Source of the DNA: Acidobacteriota bacterium
GTDB taxonomy: Bacteria > Acidobacteriota > Vicinamibacteria > Vicinamibacterales > SCN-69-37
Length of the DNA: 61,781 nucleotides
NCBI GenBank assembly: GCA_005799825.1
Contig: SYFT01000016.1
Location: 1-61,781 of the forward strand
Reading direction: 5' to 3'
Positions 41,098-48,005 of the stretch are shown piece by piece. The notes below the pieces were generated by a model. The model was not told where the DNA came from. It made no database searches and was given only the letters and a program-made list of their open reading frames with translations. Numbering within the stretch: the stretch's first letter is position 1; every line of letters starts with the position of its first letter. The position numbers and the translations under genes are program-made.

Positions 41098-42320
41098 AAG
41101 CCATCAGTTTCGCTGCGCCGATTCCGACGTATCTCGCCACACAGGTCGCCGGAAGACTCTCGGACAATTGGCTGGTCGGACCTTACGCCTGCACACGCTA
41201 CGCCGACGTCGCCGCTCCTGAGTTGCCCAGTCAGGATTGGGTGCGCATTCGCACCGTGCTCGGCGGCATCTGTGGCAGCGACCTCGGCATCGTCGGCCTC
41301 GAGGCCAGTCCGTCCTCATCGCCATTTTCGAGTTTCCCGTTTGTCATCGGGCACGAAAACGTCGGGGTGATCGAAGCCTGCGGCACAGGGGTGCGCGGTT
41401 TCGGCGTTGGCGATCGCGTCACGGTAAACCCGCTGCTGTGTTGCGAGCCAAGAGCCGTCACGCCGCCGTGTGGCGCGTGTGCCACAGGCTACCACTCGCG
41501 CTGCGTCCATTTCACTGACGGTGCGCTGGCGCCGGGGATGTTCATCGGCACCACGCGCGCGCTGGGCGGCAGCTGGGGTGAGCAGTTCGTGGCCCATCAG
41601 TCGCAGCTGCTTCGAGTGGCCGACTGGGTGAGCGACGCTGCGGCCGTCATGACCGAGCCCTTTGCGTGTTGTGTGCATGCCGTTCGCGGCGCCATGCCTG
41701 AAGCGGGGCAACACGTGCTGGTGATTGGCGCCGGCACCATGGGATTGCTGATGGTGAACGCGCTCAAGGCGCTGGCGCCCGGTTGCCGAGTCACGGCGCT
41801 GACGCGTCATCCCTTTCAGGCGCGCCATGCCGAACAGCTTGGCGCCACGCGCACGGTGGTGGCGCGGGGCGACTACCTGGACGAACTCGCCGACGCGGCC
41901 GGCACGCGGCTGCTGAAGCCCATTCTGGGCCGGCCCATCGGCATCGGCGGGTTTGATGCGGTATTTGTCTGCATCAGCAGCACCCGCGGCGTGGAAGACG
42001 CCATGCGCTTCGCGCGCGCAGGTGCGACGATCGTGCTTCTGGGCAACGCCAGCACGCTCCGCGGACTCGACTGGACGCCGCTCTGGATCAAGGAACTGAC
42101 GTTCCGCGGCACGCTGGCGTACGGCAGTCATGGCCACGGCGGCGCCAGTGTCAATGCGTTCAGCGAAGCCGCCGCGCTCATCGCCGACGGCCGCGCCCCA
42201 CTGGGCGGCCTTGTCACACACGAGTTCCCGCTCGCCCGATACAAGGACGCGCTTCGGACGGCGCGCACCAAAGGGTCCGGTGAAAGCGTCAAGGTCGCGT
42301 TCCGGTTCTCTGGGGCTTGA
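41094..42320 (+). CDS. Zinc-dependent medium-chain dehydrogenase
   Basis: A 408-residue MDR-family oxidoreductase. Catalytic zinc ligands are in 'GGICGSDLG' (Cys) and 'IGHENVGVI' (His-Glu). The structural-zinc loop carries clustered cysteines in 'LLCCEPRAVTPPCGACATGY'. The Rossmann loop is 'HVLVIGAGTMGLLMVNAL'. It starts at an ATG overlapping the kinase stop (ATGA) and closes the rightward operon. A keto reduction or alcohol oxidation on the product of the oxoamine synthase is the natural hypothesis. The stop codon lies inside REP element D. Confidence 0.88.
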   Translation: MKAISFAAPIPTYLATQVAGRLSDNWLVGPYACTRYADVAAPELPSQDWVRIRTVLGGICGSDLGIVGLEASPSSSPFSSFPFVIGHENVGVIEACGTGVRGFGVGDRVTVNPLLCCEPRAVTPPCGACATGYHSRCVHFTDGALAPGMFIGTTRALGGSWGEQFVAHQSQLLRVADWVSDAAAVMTEPFACCVHAVRGAMPEAGQHVLVIGAGTMGLLMVNALKALAPGCRVTALTRHPFQARHAEQLGATRTVVARGDYLDELADAAGTRLLKPILGRPIGIGGFDAVFVCISSTRGVEDAMRFARAGATIVLLGNASTLRGLDWTPLWIKELTFRGTLAYGSHGHGGASVNAFSEAAALIADGRAPLGGLVTHEFPLARYKDALRTARTKGSGESVKVAFRFSGA

Positions 42321-42376
42321 GGACCAGGCCGCGCGACGTTTTGCGTACGTCGCTCGGCCTGGTCTTCAAGCCCGAG
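42309..42376. repeat. REP doublet element D between convergent genes
   Basis: Inverted halves at ~42309-42340 and 42347-42376 pair with few mismatches; the second half is the hairpin CTCGGCCT, loop GGTCTTCA, AGCCCGAG, matching elements A and C. The first half is degenerate. It spans the stop codon of the dehydrogenase and ends 7 bases before the glnS stop, so it could act as a bidirectional terminator. Confidence 0.75.
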
Positions 42377-42382
42377 TCCCCG

Positions 42383-44053
42383 CTAGCCGCGCCAGGTGTC
42401 TTTGAGCGTGACGGTGCGGTTGAACACCGGGCGGGCGGCGGTGCTGTCCTGGTCCGCGCAGAAGTAGCCCAGCCGCTCGAACTGAAATCGCGCGCCCACT
42501 TCAGGCGAGGCCAGTGACGGCTCCAGCTTGCAGCCTGTGAGCACTTCGCGCGCGCCGGGATTGATCTGCGTGAGAAAATCTGCGTCGCCAGTGCCAGGCG
42601 TCTCGTGTGTGAACAGCCGGTCGTACAGCCGCACGTCGGCATCCACCGCGTGCGCGGCCGACACCCAATGCAGCGTGCCCTTCACCTTGCGGCCATCCGG
42701 CGCATCGCCTCCGCGCGTGGCAGAGTCGTACGTGCAGCGGAGTTCAACGATATTGCCTGCGGCATCCTTGACCGCTTCTCGGCACGTGATGAGATACGCC
42801 CCGCGCAGCCGCACTTCACGGCCCGGCGCCAGACGAAAAAACTTCTTCGCCGGTTCCTCCATGAAGTCCTCGCGCTCGATGTAGATCTCGCGCCCGAACG
42901 GCACGTGCCTGGTGCCCATCGCCGGATTGTCAGGGTGGCTGGCCACTTCGAACGTATCGGTCTGCCCTTCAGGGTAGTTCTCGATGACAACCTTCAGTGG
43001 CCGCAACACCGCCATCGCACGAGGCGCGCGCGCATTCAAATGGTCGCGGACGAAAAACTCGAGCAATCCGATGTCGATCATGTTCTCGCGTTTGGCGACG
43101 CCGATCTCCTCACAAAACCGACGAATCGCCTCAGGCGTGAAGCCGCGGCGCCGCAAGCCAGAGATCGTCGGTATGCGCGGATCGTCCCACCCGTCCACAT
43201 ACCCTTCGGTCACAAGCTGCATGAGCTTGCGCTTGCTCATGACGGTGTACGTCAGGTTCAGGCGCGCGAATTCAATCTGCCGCGGACGCGCCGGCAGCCC
43301 GGTCACGTTGGCAATCAACCAGTCGTAGAGCGGCCGGTGATCTTCAAACTCAAGCGTGCACAGCGAGTGGGTGATGCGCTCAAACGCATCCGACAGCGGA
43401 TGCGCGTAGTCATACATCGGATACAGGCACCACGCATCGCCCGTCCGGTGATGATGTGCGCGACGCACGCGATACAAGATCGGGTCGCGCATGGTCATAT
43501 TGGGCGACGCCATGTCGATCTTGGCGCGAAGCACCTGGGCTCCGTCGGCGAACTCCCCCGCCCGCATACGTGCAAGCAGGTCCACATTCACGGCCACCGG
43601 CCGATTGCGATGCGGACTCTCGCGCCCGGGCTCGCGCAGGGTGCCGCGATGCTCGCGAATCTCCTCGGCCGTCAGGCTGTCTACGTATGCTTTGCCGTCC
43701 TGGATCAACTGCACCGCGCACGCGTACAGCCGCTCGAAGTAGTCGGACGCGTAGAAAAGCCGGTCCTCCCAATCGAACCCAAGCCACCGGACATCTGCCT
43801 GGATCGAGTCGACATATTCGGTCTCTTCGGTCTCCGGGTTCGTATCGTCGAACCGGAGGTTGCAGGCGCCCGCGAAGTCGCTGGCCACGCCGAAGTTGAG
43901 GCAGATGGACTTGGCATGCCCGATGTGCAGGTAGCCGTTGGGCTCGGGTGGGAACCGGGTGGCCACGCGGCCGCCATTGGTGCCAGCGGCCTTGTCCGCA
44001 GAGACGATGTCGCGAATAAAGTTTAGGCGCGCTGCCTCGTCGGGGACGGTCAT
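42383..44053 (-). CDS. glnS: Glutaminyl-tRNA synthetase
   Basis: A 556-residue class I aminoacyl-tRNA synthetase: '[19 protein letters not shown]' (HIGH motif), '[19 protein letters not shown]' (Gln/ATP pocket) and '[14 protein letters not shown]' (KMSKS-like MSK loop). The C-terminal beta-barrel anticodon-binding domains begin ~residue 330. Length matches bacterial GlnRS. The ATG at 44053 is six bases after a TACAAT box on the minus strand. Presence of GlnRS means this organism charges tRNA-Gln directly, at least in part. Confidence 0.95.
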   Translation of the reverse strand: MTVPDEAARLNFIRDIVSADKAAGTNGGRVATRFPPEPNGYLHIGHAKSICLNFGVASDFAGACNLRFDDTNPETEETEYVDSIQADVRWLGFDWEDRLFYASDYFERLYACAVQLIQDGKAYVDSLTAEEIREHRGTLREPGRESPHRNRPVAVNVDLLARMRAGEFADGAQVLRAKIDMASPNMTMRDPILYRVRRAHHHRTGDAWCLYPMYDYAHPLSDAFERITHSLCTLEFEDHRPLYDWLIANVTGLPARPRQIEFARLNLTYTVMSKRKLMQLVTEGYVDGWDDPRIPTISGLRRRGFTPEAIRRFCEEIGVAKRENMIDIGLLEFFVRDHLNARAPRAMAVLRPLKVVIENYPEGQTDTFEVASHPDNPAMGTRHVPFGREIYIEREDFMEEPAKKFFRLAPGREVRLRGAYLITCREAVKDAAGNIVELRCTYDSATRGGDAPDGRKVKGTLHWVSAAHAVDADVRLYDRLFTHETPGTGDADFLTQINPGAREVLTGCKLEPSLASPEVGARFQFERLGYFCADQDSTAARPVFNRTVTLKDTWRG

Positions 44054-44059
44054 GTCGTC

Positions 44060-44065
44060 ATTGTA
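44060..44065 (-). promoter_or_regulatory. Putative leaderless promoter of glnS (TACAAT, 6 bp before ATG)
   Basis: Minus-strand TACAAT followed by GACGAC and the glnS ATG at 44053. No ribosome-binding site is present. Confidence 0.5.
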
Positions 44066-44170
44066 GATTGCGCATGGCAAGATAGAGCAACTTCTCGCCC
44101 CTCTGCCCGCCCGCTCCCACCAACTGCTCCGCCGAATCGTCGTCCTTCGCCCGGGCAAAGGAATGACGGC

Positions 44171-44701
44171 GTGGCTGATGGCTCGTCGGACATTGACTTC
44201 CAGGACAGCTGGCAGACCGATATCGCCGCCCACACTATCGATCGGGTCATCGGGCTTGGGTTGGTGCCGGCAACGGTCGCGCGTGAGGTCGTGGATGGCA
44301 AGGTCGGCTCACTGCAGTGGTTTGTGGAGGTGATGTCCACCGAAGCCGAGCGCCTTGAACAGCAACAGAACCCACGGACGTGGAAGACTGGAATGAGCAA
44401 AACAGTCGACCGTCACCTCAAGAACATCCTGGTCACCAAGGAGTTCACACTCCGATTGATTGACCATTCGAGAGCGTTCCGCGTCAACAGGTCCCCGGCG
44501 AAGCCGGAACTGCTGACGAGGTTATCGCGCACGCTCCTTGATGGACTCCCTAAACTCGAAAAGAAGGACTTGCAGAAGCAGGTTGGCAAGTATTTGATGT
44601 CGAGTCAAATCGACCGGCTCCTGAGCCGTCGCGACGCCATCCTGGCACTGACGAAGAAACGCATCTCCGATAATGGCGAGGCGACGGTCCTCTACAAGTA
44701 G
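44171..44701 (+). pseudogene. Truncated kinase-like (FAM20-type fold?) conserved hypothetical protein
   Basis: The 176-residue frame matches the C-terminal part of a conserved Acidobacterial protein as I recall it: '[20 protein letters not shown]', '[20 protein letters not shown]', 'LQWFVE', 'NILVTKEFTLRLIDHSRAFR' and 'LSRTLLDGLPKLEKKDLQKQ'. The pattern (substrate strand, then 'NILV..LRLIDHS' resembling a kinase catalytic-to-metal segment) suggests a distant kinase fold. The N-terminal lobe is absent. The stretch before 'NILV' looks shortened, with the expected catalytic Asp-Arg-Asn replaced by 'VDRHLK'. The GTG start has no ribosome-binding site. Likely a decayed gene. Confidence 0.5.
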
Positions 44702-44734
44702 TCCAGGGTCCAGCGTCTAGCGTCCAGGGGCCAG
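44700..44734. repeat. Heptanucleotide tandem repeat (five units, NNTCCAG type)
   Basis: Starting at the stop codon of the preceding frame: AGTCCAG, GGTCCAG, CGTCTAG, CGTCCAG, GGGCCAG. Five contiguous 7-base units share the frame NNTCCAG. It mirrors the repeat at 44798 across the terminator hairpin. Confidence 0.8.
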
Positions 44735-44743
44735 AAAAAGAAA

Positions 44744-44773
44744 CGGGGGTGGCAGTGTGAACTGCCACCCCCG
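44744..44773. terminator. Perfect 13-bp stem hairpin between convergent genes
   Basis: CGGGGGTGGCAGT and ACTGCCACCCCCG form a perfect 13-base-pair stem with a 4-base GTGA loop. It lies between two convergent coding frames and is preceded by an A-rich stretch (AAAAAGAAA) that serves as a T-tract on the minus strand, so it fits a terminator for the leftward TonB receptor gene. Confidence 0.7.
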
Positions 44774-44797
44774 ATGTGTGTACGGCTTCGGTCCTCA

Positions 44798-44860
44798 GGA
44801 CTCCAAAGCCAGAACTCTGGACTCTGGACCCTGGACGCTAGACCCTGGACTCTAGAAGCT
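44798..44860. repeat. Heptanucleotide tandem repeat (CTGGAC-type units)
   Basis: Core units in register from 44812: GAACTCT, GGACTCT, GGACCCT, GGACGCT, AGACCCT, GGACTCT, AGAAGCT. They are the reverse complement type of the repeat at 44700 and run into the stop codon of the TonB receptor gene. The same 7-base motif recurs at 56219. Confidence 0.8.
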
Positions 44861-47569
44861 CCAGCGTCCGCCGAAGGTGAACTGTCGCGGCGCATTGAGG
44901 GCCGTGACGCCACCCAGGAGCACGGCCGTCCCGGCGATGGATGCCGACGGATTCCTCGCCTGCACACCAGTCTGGAACCCGGTGTCGAAGAGGTTCTCGG
45001 CATCCACATACAGGCCGAAGCGGTTCGCGCCTACGTTGAACACCTTCTCCAGCCGCAGATCGAGCAACTGCTGGTTTTCGAGACGGCGGTTGCCGCGCCG
45101 TTCCAGATTCAGGTCGATGCTCCCGGTCCAGTTGAACGTGCTGGCGGAGACGCGCTGGAACGGCGTCCACGGCGTGCCGCTCAACACGCGGTAGTAAACA
45201 TTGGCCGAGATTTCGACCACAGGAATCTGGTAGCCCGCAAAGGCCTTGAATTCATGTGTCCGGTCGAAGCCCACGAGGCCGTCCGAATTGACGAACACCG
45301 TGTTCGGTGTCTGGAACTGGCCGCTGGCAATGCCCGACGTCGCTCCGTTGGTGACGGTGCCGTTGGTCTCCGAATAGACGTAGGAGATCTGGGCCTGCCA
45401 CCGGTTGGAGTACGCGCGTGTCAACACGAACATGCCGCCGTTGTAGGTGCGGTACGCATTCGCCGCAGGCGCGCCGTTGTACGCAAAGTTGTCCACGTTC
45501 CCAATCTGGAACTTCTGATCGGACGTGCGGTTCGCCCACCGGTAGATGGTCTCGACCTTCCCATTCAACGGATTCGTGTAGTTGGCTGATGTCCACTGGG
45601 CATTAGCCACCGTGGAATTGATGAAGTTTTTCGCGTCGCGCCGGATGTACGTGGCCGTCGCCTTCAAGCCCAGACCTAACTCGCGCTCAAAGGCCACGCT
45701 AATTTCATCCGTGCGGGGATGTTTCAGGTCCTTGAGCACCGTGTACTTGCTGACGCCCGAAATGCGGTCGATCTCCTTCACCTTGGTGTTGGCAATGGTC
45801 CCCGTCGCCTCATAGATGATGTAGTCGCCAATGCCCGGCAGGGCATTGGACCACGACGCAAACACCGCGCCGTCGTAGAGGTGCCCGTAATACGCGCGCA
45901 GCACCGACTTGCCATCGCCGCCGACGTCAAACGCCAGGCCCAGGCGGGGCGCGATCGGCGCCACGTCGTAGTAGGTCTTGCTGTCCGACGTCCCCACACC
46001 CTTGATCCGGTCCATCCGCGCACCAATGTTGGCGGTGAACCGGCCCAGCTGCCACTGATCCTGCGCGAAGAAGGACATGCGGTCGTTGCGGCCCTTGACG
46101 TCGTACTGGTACGCATACGCCAGGTATGGCGCGCCGCCGTAGTCGTAGAAGAACAGCCCGTCGGTATAGCCGAAGCGGTTGCGGATGTTGCTGCGCTCGA
46201 TCTCCATGCCGAACTTGAACGCGTGGGTGCCCTTCGCTTCCACATACTTCGCCAGCGACGCGTTGAGCTGATTGCGCGTGCGGTCGTACTGCGCGCTATA
46301 GCCAGCGCCGCCGCTGTAGGCGCCTGAATCGCCGTCAAGGCGCGCCGACGTCGGCGTCAGGGGATCGAGGTCAAAGTAGCCCCAGTAGCCCAGGAGCTTC
46401 GCTTCGAAGAGCCCACTGTTGCCGAGCACGCGGCGGTACTGGCCGTTCCAGGTCCATTCGGGTGAATCCTGCTGCACCACCCGCGCGTCGGTGGTGCCGT
46501 TGACGCCGCCCAGGCCAGTTCGTCCACCCTGATTGTACTGGTCGTACTGGAAGGACGCGACAAGGTTGTCGGACGCCGTTGGCTGGAACGTGAGCTTGCC
46601 GTTAAACCGCGGGCTCACTTCCGTGCGCAGCGTCCGTGGTCCGTCCGGGTCCTGCTTGATGGAATACCGCTGAACGCTGGCGAAGAAAAACGCCTTGTTC
46701 GTGCGTAACGGACCGCCCAGTTGCACAGTGTAGTCCTGGAGGCTGTCCACACCAGTGGCCATGATCGACGGATTGACGTTCTTCACCGCCGCAGACACGT
46801 TGTTACCACGGAATTTCTTGCCCGTGTACCGCTGCTCGAACAGGCCCGCGAACCGGTTGCCGCCAGACTTGGTCACCGTGTTGATCACCGCTCCCGTGAA
46901 TCCGCCGAACTCGGCCGACTGGCCCAGCGATCCGATCTGCACCTGGTCGATGATGTTGTAGTTGAAAAACACCCAGGCCGTGCCGGCTTCCGGGTCGCGG
47001 ACGTCGACGCCGTCAACCAGGAGCGAGTTAGCCGAGCCGGACGCGCCGCCGAACGCCGAGCTGCTGTTGATGCCAGGCGCGTAGTTCAACATGCTCACGG
47101 CCGGATTGGCACGCGAGATGGGCATGTTGAACAGCAGGTCCTGCGAGATCGTCGTATCAGTAGCCGTGGTCGTCGTGTCCACCTTGGCCGTCGATCCGAC
47201 GACGGTGATCGCCTCAGTCACCCCGCCCACTTCCAGCGTGAGCTTGATATCGATTACCTTGCCGATCGTGATGTCCAGATTCGACTGAACTCTGGGCTTG
47301 AAGCCGCTCAACATCGTGCGCGCTTCATAAGTGCCGGTATTCAGGCCCAGAAAGCGGAACGTGCCCTGCGCATCCGTGGTCTGGTTCGCCTGACCGAATC
47401 GGCTGCTCAAGGTCACCACAACGCCCGGAAGTGCGCCGCCCTGCGCGTCGGTCACCTGGCCGGCGATTGTGCCGGTCATTGTCTGTGCGGAAACGCTGGT
47501 CACCGAGCACGCGATCAGCAGCGCCGCAGCGCCAATGCCCAATCGTGAAAACAGTCTGTGGATGGTCAT
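44852..47569 (-). CDS. Oar-like TonB-dependent outer-membrane receptor
   Basis: A 905-residue outer-membrane protein: signal peptide, carboxypeptidase-regulatory-like domain ('GTIAGQVTDAQGGALPGVVV', 'DAQGTFRFLGLNTGTYEART'), plug with 'INTVTKSGGNRFAGLFEQRY', then a long barrel ending in aromatic 'FGGRWSF', as required for BAM insertion. Oar-type receptors are abundant in Acidobacteria; ligands are usually unknown. AGGAG precedes the ATG at 47569. A small exported protein gene lies immediately upstream on the same strand. Its stop is embedded in the heptanucleotide repeat. Confidence 0.92.
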   Translation of the reverse strand: MTIHRLFSRLGIGAAALLIACSVTSVSAQTMTGTIAGQVTDAQGGALPGVVVTLSSRFGQANQTTDAQGTFRFLGLNTGTYEARTMLSGFKPRVQSNLDITIGKVIDIKLTLEVGGVTEAITVVGSTAKVDTTTTATDTTISQDLLFNMPISRANPAVSMLNYAPGINSSSAFGGASGSANSLLVDGVDVRDPEAGTAWVFFNYNIIDQVQIGSLGQSAEFGGFTGAVINTVTKSGGNRFAGLFEQRYTGKKFRGNNVSAAVKNVNPSIMATGVDSLQDYTVQLGGPLRTNKAFFFASVQRYSIKQDPDGPRTLRTEVSPRFNGKLTFQPTASDNLVASFQYDQYNQGGRTGLGGVNGTTDARVVQQDSPEWTWNGQYRRVLGNSGLFEAKLLGYWGYFDLDPLTPTSARLDGDSGAYSGGAGYSAQYDRTRNQLNASLAKYVEAKGTHAFKFGMEIERSNIRNRFGYTDGLFFYDYGGAPYLAYAYQYDVKGRNDRMSFFAQDQWQLGRFTANIGARMDRIKGVGTSDSKTYYDVAPIAPRLGLAFDVGGDGKSVLRAYYGHLYDGAVFASWSNALPGIGDYIIYEATGTIANTKVKEIDRISGVSKYTVLKDLKHPRTDEISVAFERELGLGLKATATYIRRDAKNFINSTVANAQWTSANYTNPLNGKVETIYRWANRTSDQKFQIGNVDNFAYNGAPAANAYRTYNGGMFVLTRAYSNRWQAQISYVYSETNGTVTNGATSGIASGQFQTPNTVFVNSDGLVGFDRTHEFKAFAGYQIPVVEISANVYYRVLSGTPWTPFQRVSASTFNWTGSIDLNLERRGNRRLENQQLLDLRLEKVFNVGANRFGLYVDAENLFDTGFQTGVQARNPSASIAGTAVLLGGVTALNAPRQFTFGGRWSF

Positions 47570-47580
47570 GTGGGTAACTC

Positions 47581-47910
47581 CTAGCGGATCGAACCGCGGA
47601 TGCGGTCCTCTTTGGCGGAATACAAGGCGTACCCCGTGCCGACAGCCATCACGACGACCACCAGCATCCCAGTTCTCGTCTTGAAAAACGAGCGGTCGGA
47701 GGGCTGTTGGGGTGCGGTCGTGGCAGCGTCAGCGGCCGTCCTCGTGGCAACGACCTTCGCAATCGACTTGGTCGAAAACGAGGGTGAGGCTGTCGGTCCC
47801 TGTGATGCGGCCATCGCAGGGGAAAACACCGTTGCAAGCAGGGTCGTCATCAGGCCCACACCAGCAAAACGGCGGAAATACTCGCAACGTCGTCGATTGT
47901 CCATCGGCAC
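47581..47910 (-). CDS. Small exported/membrane protein, unknown function
   Basis: A 109-residue protein beginning at a GTG (47910) placed just after AGGAGAGG. The N-terminus has a basic region and hydrophobic helix ('VGLMTTLLATVFSPAMAAS'), the middle is Ala/Thr/Ser-rich, and a second hydrophobic segment is 'GMLVVVVMAVGTGYALY' near the C-terminus. A TATTAT box on the minus strand at 47943-47948 would give a ~26-base leader. It precedes the TonB receptor gene by 11 bases and is probably co-expressed with it. No family recognised. Confidence 0.6.
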   Translation of the reverse strand: MPMDNRRRCEYFRRFAGVGLMTTLLATVFSPAMAASQGPTASPSFSTKSIAKVVATRTAADAATTAPQQPSDRSFFKTRTGMLVVVVMAVGTGYALYSAKEDRIRGSIR

Positions 47911-47993
47911 TTGACCTCTCCTGATAGGAACCTAGGCGAGCGATAATACACCCTCCACGCCCCCCCAGCGCCATAGAAAATCTACAGGTGCGC

Positions 47994-47999
47994 TACCAT
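47994..47999 (+). promoter_or_regulatory. Putative leaderless promoter (TACCAT, 6 bp before ATG)
   Basis: TACCAT, then TCCGTC, then the ATG at 48006. It supports choosing 48006 over an upstream in-frame GTG at 47988. Confidence 0.45.
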
Positions 48000-48005
48000 T
48001 CCGTC

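Noticed and set aside
42605-44026. 473-codon frame antisense to glnS
   Set aside because: Mirrors glnS codon pattern; GlnRS motifs on the other strand are unambiguous.
44798-44860. CRISPR-like array
   Set aside because: Units are contiguous 7-mers without spacers, and no cas genes are present.
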